DNA of 64,000 bases, from contig CM061142.1 of the NCBI GenBank assembly GCA_030789695.1, forward strand, positions 44,563,375-44,627,374, given 5' to 3'. The stretch comes from Scilla litardierei (lineage: Eukaryota > Streptophyta > Magnoliopsida > Asparagales > Asparagaceae). Made by a program: the position numbers and the translations under genes. This document shows, one piece after another, positions 23,816-35,845 of this stretch. The notes beneath the pieces are model-generated. The model was given only the letters and a program-made list of their open reading frames with translations, searched no databases and was not told the origin of the DNA. Each line of letters opens with the position of its first letter. Within the stretch, counting starts at the first letter, position 1.

Positions 23816-26492
23816 TGTCATGTCCAGCTCTCCCAAGTACGTGAGGTGTAGCTGACGAGGCCGCCGTAGTATTTAGACTCAGGCTTCGAGCCCTCTTATT
23901 TAAATACTACTAGGCATTTTTTGTGGATAAATAAATTAATAAGCAGGCCACTGCAACAACACTGGAATAATACAAGACAGAAAGAAAAAGTGCTCCAACT
24001 GAAAATTGCAGTACTAAAAAGAAAATACAACAACACAGAAGTTACATTATATTAAATCATACAAGTCCATATACATACATCAGCTGTACAAGGGGTACAA
24101 AAGTGGGGTACAACAAAAAGAAGAAACCCCCAACCCAAAAATTACAAAAGGGGCCCACACCCAGTACAACTCACCCACTAGTCTAACCCCGGGAAGTCCA
24201 ACTGTACAAAGTCGCCCGTAGGCTCTACCTCAGCAGTACTGGCACCGGTCTCTGACTCCGAAACCCTCACAGACTGCTCGGGTCCTGCACCTGAAAACCA
24301 CAAGTTAGGACACGTCAACGCGTGACCCAGTAGAAACTCCTAACACTCTAATAGAACCCAGTTTTAGAACTGGTCTCCATAACAGGCCAACTAACTACAA
24401 GTGTCACATCAATCTCAAGGTTTATGCAAAAATTAAGAACAGAACACAAGTGCTGAAAATAAACAACAGAAAGCAGAACTGAAGTAAAATTACTGATTAA
24501 ATTAATTAAAATTAAACATTGTTCTGATTTGGAACCCGGGTAAACCGTAGGACGCTAAGGAAGCGGACTTTACCCAGGGTGGGTGAAAAGTGGTACCACT
24601 CCAGCGACACGAGCACTGGAGGGGCCTCTCGTAACTCCTTACCCAAACGAGGCAAGGTACCAGAGTGAAACTCATCTTGGTTTTTCTTGGGATAAACGGA
24701 GAAAACCATCATTTACCGACATGGTGCGACAAGAGCACACCCGCGGCCTCTCTAGCCCTCTCAAACTCCCCTTTCACGGGCGACACATCGGACGAGATAT
24801 GCTACTACTGTCCGCTCCTTAACAACTAAAATTTACCCGTGTTCCCCCAAACCCACATCCAGAGTCTCACTCATTTTAGAATGGATTGAACGCTCCCGAT
24901 GTCAAACTCTATGCTCACTCTCAGTTTTTCAGAACTTTATTATTATATCTCATCGTTGTTTCGACAACGATTCGTTAGCGGCCTCAACTACCACTTTTAC
25001 TTCATCATTACACTTATTTATTATCCTCATCATCACATAAAACATGACATATAACAGCATGATAACTGGAATTGAACAAAAACATAAAATAGTAAAGTAT
25101 GGCATGATAGTATTCTAAAACTTGAATCTGTCTAAACAGTTACAACAGAAAGAACAGCCAGTTTGACCTAACTATAGTTAGTTTAGCCTCTGGTCTCTTC
25201 ACGAAAATTGTAGATCTATGGGTTCTACACAAGCGCACCAAATTTCAGAGAAAAATTCCAAGTATATGAATTATAGTGATTTTTCTCATAACAGAGACAA
25301 TTTCAGTCTGCAGGATTAGAAACTGAGGCATTTTCAAGTTCAAATTACTACCAGTTAAATGAATAATTAGAATTTCGGAAAATTACTTTAAAAAATTACA
25401 AGTTGAATAGCTTGAAGCCAGCTTTCCAACGGCACCAAGATTACAATATTTCATTAAGTGTGTAGGGATTTCTGCTCATTTGACTGAAAGGTGTACAGAC
25501 AGTCTATAAACAGACTAGTTTCAGAAACTGATTTTTTACCCCATTTTTCAGTTCGGATTTGCAAAACTTGTAAACATGAAAGTTAGTAAGGACTTCAATA
25601 TGAACAACATGTATTTTTTTCAGGCAATTCCATGTAGCCAATTAGGTGCAGAAAGCTACCAAAGTCGCAGCCAGTTCTGAGCAAATTTCAGCATGTTGTT
25701 CATCTAGCTAATTACACGTTTAACATCTAATTTACAGAATTAGGACTATCCTAATTAAGACCCTAGTTCCAAGAATTAAGTCCTACTAAAGGATTAGAGA
25801 TTTCTACCACTAAAAAGTCCTCCAAAAACTTTCTTTTGCCCTTCTTAATCCTTGATGAACTTGAGCTCCTAGTCTCCTTCTTCAAGCTCCAAATTTGGCT
25901 TCTAAAGATGGATTTTGGAGAGTTTTTAGGGAGAATTTGATGTTGGAATGGTGATGAACAAGGGGGTGTTCTTGGTGGTGGAGTGGGTGGTGCTTTGGGA
26001 GGAGAATGGTGGTGGGAGGATGAACAAAGGAAGAAAGGGGAGGGGGAAGAATTTTGGCCTGGTGTGTGGGGGAAAGAGGAGAGGGTGAGAATGAGAAATT
26101 TTCTTTGATTTTTGGTTTTCCTTTTTGGTTTTTATTTTTCCTCCAAAATCCTCTCATCCACACACTTGTTCAAAGCTTAATACACTTGTTAGCTGAGTGT
26201 TCATGCAAGATGACACCATGCTACTGTGGTGTCATGGTTATAGATTTTTAGGAATTTGTATTTTTAGAAAAATACAAATACAAGAGGAAATACATCATAC
26301 CTCTTTTAATACATGGTATTTCATCCAATACTCTTATTTACTAATACCAAATGATGAGTTTAAAATCTTTTAAAAATAATTCCTACACCAAATAATTAAA
26401 TGAAAAATGCTAGCATACTCCCAAAAATTATGCGTACACATTTACGTCAAAATACGTATTAATACGCGTACATTGAAATTGGGGCCATTACA
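23816..26492 (-). repeat. Gypsy A 5' LTR
   Basis: 2,677 bp with TGTCATGTCC and GGCCATTACA ends on plus. It is the upstream LTR for the minus-strand element because gag starts next to it. It has the same layout as 16307-18975 with scattered substitutions and small indels. Confidence 0.92.
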
Positions 26493-26843
26493 TGGGAGTA
26501 GAATAACAACAACCATAGTGCTAAATAAGTACTAAAACAATCACGAGACTCTAAAGATAGGATGTATATCAAATGTGATGCCAACATATAATCAGAGAAA
26601 AATAATCACGAAAGTGCATCTCATTGATATATATACCAAAAACTCATAAACACAAGAAATCTTAGTTGACTAAAGGAACGAGAATCCAATATCAACATTT
26701 CAAAAACAAATGAGAAAAACGTCTCACATCACATCATGTATATAATATAGCATACAAAGAGAGACAATTTCACAATGTTCACACAATTAACATAAAAAAT
26801 GAGACATAGTGTGAAGCAGCATATGATAAAGTAAAAGCATTGT

Positions 26844-26887
<44 letters not shown>

Positions 26888-26897
26888 TACATACATA
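26493..26897 (-). other. Copia D 3' non-coding segment with microsatellite
   Basis: This AT-rich sequence continues the copia D segment interrupted at 16306, with TGGGA shared. No gene is visible. It ends in an (AC)n tract (26845-26881) and ATAC repeats, cut at 26897 by the Helitron terminus. The AT repeat resumes at 31131. Confidence 0.7.
26845..26897. repeat. (AC)n / (ATAC)n microsatellite
   Basis: About 18 AC units, then ATAC units. Together with the TA repeat at 31131-31140 it looks like one tract split by the Helitron. Confidence 0.9.
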
Positions 26898-27004
26898 CTA
26901 GTCATAACCCGTACCCGCGGGCACGGTTCATTTAACATTTCCCATGCGAAATCTTTGTTCCCCAAAAAATTATTTCCACAGCCAAAGTTTAAAAGAACAA
27001 CAAA

Positions 27005-27205
27005 TTAGTGTAAAAATATTTAGCGGCGCGGCGCCTTCGACGTGGAACAACAAATTCGGCGTCGAAGAACAAATTTGGCGCCCGCGGCTTTGGCGCGGAA
27101 CAACAAATTAGCGTAAAAAAATTTAGCGGCTTTGGCGTGAAACAACAAATTAGCGTAAAAAAATTTTAGCAGGCGCCTTCGGCGCGGAACAACAAACCTC
27201 AGGGT
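27005..27205. repeat. GC-rich tandem repeat inside the Helitron
   Basis: Three to four imperfect copies of a unit containing GGAACAACAAATTAGCGTAA and a GGCGCCTTCGGCGC-like part alternate A-rich and GC-rich stretches. Confidence 0.6.
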
Positions 27206-27289
27206 ATTTTTATGCTAACTTGTTGTTTCGCTAAATTGTTTTACGCTAAACTTTTTATTTTGTTTAATTTATTGGATAATGCTTCTCCA

Positions 27290-27510
27290 CAATCTTCCCC
27301 AAGGCACTTTTAATTTCAAAGTTTAGGTTCTCAAGGCATTTCCCCCCCAAATTTAATCTCCACGATCTTTCCCAGGGCACTTCTAATTTCAAAGTTTAGG
27401 TTCCCAAGGCATTTTCCCCCCAAATTTAATCTCCACAATCTTTTCCAAGACACTTCTAATTTCAAAGTTTTGGTTCCCAAGACACTTTTTCCACCAAAAC
27501 TTTAAGTTTT
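27290..27510. repeat. 73-bp tandem repeat, three copies, in the Helitron
   Basis: The marker TAATTTCAAAG occurs at 27311, 27384 and 27457, an exact 73-bp period. Each copy has a poly-C stretch before AAATTTAATCTCCAC. Confidence 0.85.
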
Positions 27511-27574
27511 CCCATTAAAATTTTCACAAAATCCAATCTCAACCATTGATTTACCAAGATCAAATCTTAGCCAC

Positions 27575-30500
27575 TGTCACGACCCCCTCCCCGGGATACG
27601 TAGGGAGGCAGTGTATATGACGAGAACTAAAAACTTATCTGCAGGTCCACTGCGTATTGCTGGGAATAGTACATGTTGTATTCAACAAACAGCCAACCAA
27701 TAAACACAGAACAACACCAAGCCACAGAGAATTACTGAAAGCCAAACACTGATCAATTAATATATATATCCCAAACATCCCATTGCATCAATTCATATAA
27801 TACAAGCATCTCTCACCCCCCAAAGGAAAACCCAAAGTACACATAGCTCTCTCCTTACCCCTCACCACCCAATCTAAGCTCCAACTCCCAACTACAGAAC
27901 TCCAAACTCAACCTCCAGCTCCATCTGCCATCTCCAAGAACCACACCTGAAAAAGTCAACGGGGGCACGTCAACGCGTGACCCAGTAGGAATGCCAACTC
28001 CCTCTAGTATGATATTATGAAAATGCAACTATTTTACATGCATTCATAGCAAGGTGCAAATGAAGTATGGAATGAGCTAAGGGAACAAATGTAACACATA
28101 AAGCAATGTTTGCATAACATAAACGAATGTACAACAGCAAGAGAGTGAGATAACATAAGTAAAATAAACGCAGCGACAAGAACTACAATAGGTGATGTAT
28201 ATAACAAGGGTATACAACATGGAAGGGCTACAAGTAAAGAACGTACAAGTAAGCAACATTTGATAATGCTACAAAAGTAATGTATGTTATGTGAAGTGTT
28301 TTGGACCCTAAGTAGTGGGTAGACCCTCTTGGGACTGGACCTCACCCATAGTTGGGGTGGACCAGGAAAACTCCCCGAGACAAGCTCTTACTAAAGGAGC
28401 CATGTTTTCCCCTTATTTCCCCTTCACATTTTCTCCCATTTCCTCATTTCTGCCACTCCCCGCCACTCGGGCAAGAACAGGAGGGCCACCAACCACCAGT
28501 CCAGCCTCTCATGTTTTCCCCATAACTTAGTGTCCCCCAATCCCCGTGTCACCATCCTTTAAGAGGACTTAATCATTTCTTTGCATTTAAGTTAAGTAAC
28601 TAACAAACAATGCTTTTAAATGTGAACTACATTAAACTACAAGACTAGCATGCATTATTAAGGTTAGCAAAAAGAAGTACCAAGAAGTGACATGTAATAA
28701 AACGGAAGGACTAGCAACATGAATCATTATCAAATTAAAAGAATAGTAAACAACATAAATTAATCCCCCACCAATGAGAACCTCCCAACATGAAGCTTCC
28801 AACATTTCCATTATGCCACCACATAGAACATTCTCCACGGCACAACCTTATGGGACATAACCCATTCCCCATGAACACCAAACTTAGGTGTTTAGCATGC
28901 AACATAACATTTCAACATGACCATTTTCCCAAAACATAAATTCAACTCCATTGGTGAGAACTTGCAATATGAGACATCCTCCATATAACATCAGTATCCA
29001 TTTCTCATGAAACATAGTGCAAACATAGAGCTAGCCTTCACAATGCAACATAAAGACCAAGAAATGAGCATCTTCACAATGCAACATAAAGACCAAGAAA
29101 TGAGCATACTTACACAACTTAATAAAAGTACCAAATGTCGTTAGGTTGTTACAATCACAAAGATGAAGACTTTCATAGCAATTTCTACTCCAATAGCAAT
29201 AACTACAACTCTAATTATCATGGCCACAAGGAAAGCAACGGCACCAATTAAATTAGCAACCCAACATAGCATACATGTCTTAAAGAGAAGCAACAATGGC
29301 AAACATAGGGCACCGTGGCATAGAAATCTATAGTTTGCAATAAAGATAGCAACTTTGTCATGAAAGGAAATAGTGCCTCATATGAACAACATACTACAAT
29401 GAGTTAGAATTCTACTTCAAGTAACACTAATGCACATGTACAATAGAAGAAAATTTAGCATGAAGTCATAATTTTAGCATCTCTTAACATTCAGCTTGCT
29501 GAAAATTGCACAACAGTCAGCTTGAATGGCAGTTTACTCCATATATTTGTATGGAACATAACAATACAATGTGAATGAAAGTCGTAGGTATGATAGGTTT
29601 GGGTTCACAGATAAAAGTGCAGGCAGATATATTAAGTAAATGATTTATAGTGAATTATTTAGTGAAGGATGCCAAATCTGTTTTCCAGACAGATTTCAGG
29701 GCCTGTCTTGAGTGCTGATTTTGGGCCTATTGTAGTCAGAATTACGAAAATTAAGCACTCTGATGAAGTTGGAGAAAAACCTGTTAACTTTCTAACAAGA
29801 TCAAAAACATACAATTCCAGTGTGTGTGCAGTTAATAAACTACGGTTTTCTAAACTGTGTCCAGTCTGCAAGAAATTCAGACATGTTGTAAAAAGTGAAT
29901 TTTTAACCTATTTTTCAGTTTGATTTGAAAGAAGTTGTGTATATGAAAGTTGTTCATAACTACGAGATACATAACATATAAAATTTCCAAAGCATTCCTA
30001 ATAGCCAATTAAGCCCAGAACTTAGTCAAAGTTTCAGCTTTAATCAAGAGATGCAATTATTCATCCAAGATGAGATTTTTACTTACACAAATAACAATCA
30101 AATAGCATACTAGTGGGAATTGGATTCCTACCTCCAAGAGAAGCAAGAGCCCTCATTTTTAGCTCCATGAAACTCCATGAGAACCCTAGCATAATCCTCC
30201 ACCTTCCTCAAGGAAACCCCCTTCTTTCTCTTCCTCCTCTTCTTTTTCTTCTTCTTTCTTCCTCTTTCCTCTCTCCTTTGTTTTCCCTTTTTCTTTCTTC
30301 TTTCTTTCTTTTTCTCTTTTTTTTTCTTCCTCGAAAACTTTCGGCCATGGGAGAAAATGAGAGGGAGAGAGAGGATAAGCTTCCAAATGAAAAGAAAAGA
30401 AGAGATGAGAAATAATTAGAAGAATGTAGAAAAGTAGTGAAAAATGAAGAAGAATGGAGAATGATTAAAAAATATCTAACTTCTAGAAACCCATCTAATT

Positions 30501-31066
30501 ACTAGTTAGACATTCCTTAGTGCACGCACCTCCACTTAATTACAAGGATGCCATCACTAATACACACTCCCCACTAATTACAAAGATGCCACTAACCCAA
30601 ACCCCCTTCACACTAGCCTCTTTACATAACCCATTTCCTATTACACATGAAAGGTAAGAATACTTAATAAATAATAATGATCATAATGCATAATAATAAT
30701 ACTAATATTATTATTACCATACTACATTACTACACTACATTACTATATAACTAGGCACTACTATATCTACTACATTACTTTATGCACTACACTTCAAAAG
30801 GGACCAATATCACCAAATTCTTACACATATCATTACACCATACGAGATGTAACCATAGACATACCATAAAACATCCATATAGCTAGACATACACCCCAAT
30901 AGTCATCCATAGGCAACCAATGCAGTAGTTACTATACACACTACAAGACTTCTATACACACCACAAACATATCCAAGCATACATACACTATAGAGTAAAC
31001 AAAAATACACTATGTATCATAAAAAATATATAGGCCCTAGTGTATATGGCACTATGGGTCATTACA
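27575..31066 (-). repeat. Gypsy solo LTR inside the Helitron
   Basis: 3,492 bp starting TGTCACGACC and ending GGGTCATTACA on plus, bounded by the exact 5-bp duplication GCCAC (27570-27574, 31067-31071). No internal domain is seen, so it is a solo LTR. Orientation follows gypsy A by its termini. It holds a long polypyrimidine stretch (30206-30335) but no supported gene. Confidence 0.88.
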
Positions 31067-31130
31067 GCCACTCTTTATCTTGTCCCAGTCAGCCCTCAAA
31101 TTCAAAAAACGTTGTCAACTGTATAATAGA

Positions 31131-31385
31131 TATATATATAAAATCACAAGATACGAGAAGTACAAGATACAACATCAACTCCATGTACATCAAAAATATG
31201 ATCGTCATACATACAACATCATTCATTAGAGAGTAACTCTGAGATGTAGCCAAAAGCATACCAGGAGTACAAAAGACTAACTCCTAATAACAACATCTAG
31301 AGGACAAACCGACACACCAAAAATACAAACACATACTCAAAACATAACAAAAAGAAATCCTATGGTGAGTCAAGGCAGAGCAGCA
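31131..31385 (-). other. Copia D 3' non-coding segment after the Helitron
   Basis: Starts with a TA repeat that would join the AC/ATAC tract at 26897. No gene is seen before the 3' ORF stop at 31386-31388. Confidence 0.65.
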
Positions 31386-32009
31386 TCAGTCAATCTGAAT
31401 GACCGAGGAGTCCGAAGGGCGACCAGAGCGACAGAACACCAGTCTGGAAGAGCGACGAGTAGGACACACACGAGCCTTCTGCTTTGATGACGAAGCACCG
31501 GCAGCAAGGGTCTCCACATGATCAGGCACCGAAGGCTGACCAACGAGAGTAGTAATAGGCACAAAGGGCAGAACATCAGTAAATGAAGGCTAGGTGAACT
31601 TAGTAGGAGGTGCCTGAGTATCAATAGGAGGGCGAGGAACTGCAGAATGGAGAGCATCCTCAGAAGGAGGGAACAAAGCCTGGAGGGCGTCCGGAACCGG
31701 AAAGCCGTGATACTGAAACGACTTATAGTTGAGCTCAAGAAGGAGCGAAAGCTTCTGATCCATGACCGAAACTTTCGTTTCAAGCGAAGAAACTCGCTCA
31801 TTCAGCTAAACGAGGAGAGGGTCATCCGACGGATCTGAAAGTGGAGGAGAGAATGGCTTGGCAACAAGCGGAGCAGAGGGTTCAACCTCAGTAGCTGAAG
31901 GAAGAGGATCATCGACTGGAATCCCCAGAAACTCTTCAGAGGACGACGAGGACAACAGACTCTGAGAGCAGGGTGAGGAAGGAGAACCTAGTTTCCTCAA
32001 AGGTTCCAT
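31386..32009 (-). pseudogene. Copia D 3' ORF (env-position protein), two stops
   Basis: The ATG at 32009 opens a single frame of 207 codons to a TGA at 31386-31388. It is broken only by TAG codons at 31806-31808 and 31590-31592. The N-terminal third is serine- and proline-rich and acidic. The middle (about residues 69-95, NERVSSLETKVSVMDQKL) has heptad-like spacing typical of a coiled coil. The C-terminal part is basic (SSSKQKARV, then TRRSSR). I see no signal peptide or membrane helix, so it does not look like an envelope protein. Copy 1 has a different, more basic start at the same place. Function is unknown. Confidence 0.55.
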
Positions 32010-32239
32010 GATGACAGAACGACAGCAAATAGGGCACGATCGAACGGAAGGAGAGATATACCTAATCCGTGACGATCGATAGGGAAGGAGAGACCCAAAC
32101 TATCAATCAGATGATTGGGAAGAGAGATCGATGGGTTGGATCTTCGAATCGACGAGGAAGTCGAAGAAACGGTTGGAGTTCGAAGAAGGAAGACAAGGGA
32201 AGTCGAATCGGAGGAGATAGAAATAATCAACGGCATCGT

Positions 32240-32661
32240 GAATATAATATGTGGTCAAATGAATTTGGGCCGTTGGATTGTCAGATCGACGGCTCAGATC
32301 GAGTTAACGAACCACCACTGAAGTTGACAGTCGACTGATGTACAATCGTCAGTTGACTGGTCGATAGAATAGAGATCAGCTTGGGATGACAGACAGTCGC
32401 CTGTTGAGTAACTCACAGTCGCCTGTCGGAGAGACAGTCGACTGTAACATATGCAACAATCATCTGACAGAAAAACAAGAAATTTGTTGATAAAACAGAG
32501 ACATCGCAAGATTAGGACATATGCATGATGACTAACTTGCAGTCGCCTGTCACAGAGACAGTCAACTGGAAAATGTTCATCAGTCGCCTGTGCGAAAAAT
32601 TCTGTTTGCAGTAAGAAAAACTGAGTGGGGCAGGAGACTGTCGAAGGAATGACAATCGTCT
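32240..32661 (-). promoter_or_regulatory. Palindrome array and TATA-like site before the copia D 3' ORF
   Basis: CAGTCGACTG (32328-32337), CAGTCGCCTG and related sites recur to about 32661. On minus an ATATTATATTC follows at 32240-32252, then about 230 bases of CT-rich leader to the ATG at 32009. The same design precedes the 3' ORF in copy 1 and resembles the U3 of copia LTRs. I infer an internal promoter. From 32662 to 32938 I see only AT-rich spacer. Confidence 0.45.
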
Positions 32662-32938
32662 TTCCTGGTCCAAAAATGCACAGAGAGGCTAAAATCTAGA
32701 GGATTAAGACAATTCACCCTAGGACCTATACTCTAACAAAACTCTAATCAAGAAAACACTATCAACATATTATAGATTAATATACAAATCACGTAAATTA
32801 ATCCAAACAATTGAAATCATCAAAATCTTAAATACATCTCTTCTAAAAAATATAAGACACATATAACTTATAAAAACAAGAGAAGTAAAATGATGATATG
32901 AGTTCAAGCATGATATAACATGAAAGTATGAACTCCTA

Positions 32939-34346
32939 TTATTCAGATTCACCCATAATCCCTAATTCTCCATGCAACCTCACAAATGAATCTTCTTTAA
33001 GAGGTTTAGTGAAGATGTCGGCGATTTGTTTTTGGGATTCAATGTACTCTAAGATGATGTCCTTCTTAACTACATGATCATTAATAAAGTGGTGTCTCAC
33101 ATCTATGTGTTTGGTACGAGAGTGATGTACCGGATTCTTGGAAAGACAAATTGCACTTTGGTTTTCAACCATACTAAGGCAAGTATCACAATTGACACCA
33201 TAGTCTTTAAGTGTGTGTCTCATCCAAAGAACTTGTGCACATGCAAGACCCGCGGCAATATATTCTGCTTCAGTCGTGGACAATGATACCAAGTTTTGTT
33301 TCTTGGAAAACCAAGAAACTAGGGAATTTCCTAGAAAATGGCAAGTGCCACTAGTACTCTTCCTATCGGATTTGCATCCGACAAAGTCGGCATAACTATA
33401 TGAGATTAACTCATATGGGCTAAACTTAGGGTAAAGTAACCCATAATCAAGTGAGTGATTGAGGTAACGAAAAATTCGTTTAACCGTAATCAAGTTTGAC
33501 TCTTTAGGTCTAGCTTGATATCTAGCACAAAGACATACAGAGAACATAATACCGGGCCTACTAACAGTTAAGTAAAGTAAGCTACCGATCATACCTCGAT
33601 ATAGACGAACGTCTACATCTTTTCCGTTATTATCCTTGTGTCGATGGGTTGTCGTACTCCTGGGAGCCGAATCGCTTGACAAGCTCCCCAGTATACTTTG
33701 TTTGATGTATGAAAGTTCCATCCTTCATTTGTCGAATTTGTCGTCTAAGGAAGTAGTTGAGCTCACCCTTATGGCTCATTTCGAATTCATCCTTTATAGA
33801 CTTGGAAAATTCTTGGCAAAGATTAAAGTTAGTAGAACCAAATATTATATCCATACACTTGAATTAACAGGATGTCATTTTCATAATCTTTAATGAAAAG
33901 AGTTGAATCTACTTCACCCATTTTAAAACCTAAATCCAAAAGAAAGGTTTTGAGTCGATCATACCAAGCTCTAGGAGCTTGTCTCAACCTATGTAACGCT
34001 TTCTTAAGTTTGAAAACATGGTTTGTAAACTTTTAATGAATGAAATCGGGTGGTTGAGAAACATAAACTTCTTCATTAACAATACCATTTAAAATGCAAT
34101 TTTAACATCCATTTGAAATAACTTAAAATTTTTATGGGTTGCAAAAGATAAAAGCAATCTAATAGGTCCTAATCTAGCTATGGAGGCAAATGATTCTTCG
34201 AAATCGATACCTTCCTCTTGCCAATAGCCTTGAGCTACTAACCTTGCTTTATTCCTTGTGATGACCTCGTTCTCATCGGTCTTGTTCTTAAAAATACACT
34301 TGGCCCCAATCACTTGGTGACTACTTGAAGAAGAACGAGCTCCCAA
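32939..34346 (-). pseudogene. Copia D reverse transcriptase and RNase H
   Basis: The RT N-terminal half (34346-34089) has [18 protein letters not shown] and FQMDVK. The frame is then lost. At about 33860-33845 the catalytic YVDD site is damaged: compared with copy 1 about five bases are missing just before [10 protein letters not shown], so both catalytic Asp codons are disturbed. The RNase H part (33721-32939) is one open frame with DNNGKDVDVRLYRGM, a SYADFVGC motif (Asp replaced by Tyr at the first position), STTEAEYIAAG and ADIFTKPLKED. The enzyme cannot be active. Confidence 0.85.
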
Positions 34347-35845
34347 ACTTCATTTCTCTCAAATTGCATGAGCGCTTCTTCCATTGCAACTATCCAAGAG
34401 CTATCTTCATACGCCTCTTGGATGTTCCTTGGCTCAATGGTAGATACAAATGCACAATGAGAGAATTCATCAATTCTAGACCTCGTTCGTACACCCACAC
34501 GAATATCTCCAATAATTTGGTCATGAGGGTGATTACGAACGGTTGGATAAGCTTTGGGAATCCCTGCATCACTTGGAGCATCTTCAACAATTTCATTAGT
34601 ATTGTTAGTCGCAACAATAGAATCATTAATTTTAACATTACTAATGGAATCACATAAAACATCCACACTATCAACAACAACATGAGGAATATCAAAATCT
34701 TCATAAAATGATACGTGTAGTGATTCCTCAATCGTTGAAGAGGTTTTGTTGTATATCCGATAGGCTTTGCTACGTGTGGAATATCCAACAAAAATTCCTT
34801 CATCGGATCTTGGCTCTAATTTATCTAAGTTACCAAAAGTGTTCTTTATAAAACATTTTGAACCAAAAACACGAAAATATTTAACTTGCGGCTTTTTATC
34901 ATAAAATAATTCAAAACAAGTTTTGTTCGTTCGGGGTCTCACAAGGATCCTATTAAGCACATAACATGTCGGGTGTACCGCCTCCACCCAAAATTGTAGT
35001 CCAAGATGACTATCATGGATCATGGTACGAGCACACTCTATAAGGGTCCTATTCTTTCTCTCTACAACACCATTTTGTTGTGGTGCGCGAGAAAAAGAAA
35101 AAGTGTGAGTAATCACTTTGTCATCACAAAACTTGGTGAACGATTCATCTCCTCCATGATCACTACGAATAGTGATAATGATGGATCCTAAGAAATTTTG
35201 AATTTTCTTTGCACATATAGTGAACTCTTCAAAAGCTTCATTATGGGTTAAAAATGAAACCCAAGTAAATCTAGAGAAGTCGTCAACGACAACTAATCCA
35301 TAATGAGCATTACCTAAAGAGGCGGTTCTAGTTGGCCAAAATAAATCTAGATGAAGTAGTTCTATGGGCGTCTTAGAAGTTATGCCTTCTTTAAGTTTGA
35401 AAGATGATTTACTTAGTTTACCTCTTTGACAAGAATCACAAAAGTTTTTTCTTACTAAAAACAATTTTCGGAAAATCTTTTACTAGATCATGCTTAGCTA
35501 ACTTATATAAGTGCTTAAAATGAACATGACCAAAACGGCGATGCCATAATAGTTGTTCATTTGAATTAGAAACTAAGCAATGTTCTATGGTTTTAGGCAA
35601 GCTCAAATAATAAATGTTTTTATGCCTAATACCGGTAAATAGAATATGTGAATCAATATCTACAATTTTACACATACCCTCTCCAAAGTTAACCTTGTAA
35701 CCCTTGTCACAAAGTTGACTAATGGAGATAAGGTTATGAAATAAACCACTAACTAAATAGAAATTTGTAATAAGTGGGTTGGAAGGATTACCGACTTTGC
35801 CTACTCCAATGATGGTTCCCTTTTGATTACCTCCAAAAGTGGTGG
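34310..35845 (-). pseudogene. Copia D integrase with remnant of protease
   Basis: Near 35840 the frame enters downstream protease sequence (GVGKVG, then LISISQLCDKG), but the protease catalytic DSG region that should lie before it is absent, so the active site is deleted. The zinc-binding part has LWHRRFGHVHF, with CDSCQRGK after a frame change near 35440-35464. The integrase core keeps all three acidic positions: LHLDLF, IRSDHGGDE and PQQNGVVERK. The linker to RT includes [11 protein letters not shown]. The frame is intact from 35464 to 34310. Confidence 0.85.

Larger units (their letters stand above)
16307..26492 (-). mobile_element. Gypsy A: chromovirus (Tekay/Del-like) with both LTRs
   Basis: The element is 10,186 bp, from TGTCACGCCC to GGCCATTACA on plus, with the exact duplication TGGGA on both sides (16302-16306, 26493-26497). 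LTRs are 2,669 and 2,677 bp. Between them on minus are gag with zinc knuckles, protease, RT, RNase H, integrase and a chromodomain. The coding region has stops and shifts and two intron-like gaps. A polypurine stretch next to 18976 precedes the 3' LTR. I see no standard primer site next to 23815. The LTRs differ at many positions, so it is older than LARD2. Confidence 0.92.
26898..31130 (-). mobile_element. Non-autonomous Helitron with a nested gypsy solo LTR
   Basis: On minus the 5' end is TCTATTATAC (31130-31121) and the 3' end is a GC-rich hairpin, CCGTGCCCGCGGGTACGG, seven bases before the terminal CTAG (26901-26898). The outer bases are A on the 5' side and T on the 3' side, the usual Helitron target. 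There is no target duplication. No Rep/helicase is present, and without the nested LTR the body is about 740 bp. Assignment rests on termini alone. Confidence 0.65.

Noticed and set aside
26893..26935. CTAG-ended hairpin as a Mutator or hAT terminal repeat
   Set aside because: There is no matching inverted repeat at the other end and no target duplication. Hairpin plus CTAG with an A/T target fits a Helitron better.
30113..30415. 100-codon frame rich in Leu, Phe and Ser
   Set aside because: It is a translation of a polypyrimidine tract in a gypsy solo LTR.
31386..32009. 3' ORF of copia D as a viral envelope protein
   Set aside because: No signal peptide, membrane helix or cysteine pattern is visible; only a coiled-coil-like middle and a basic end.
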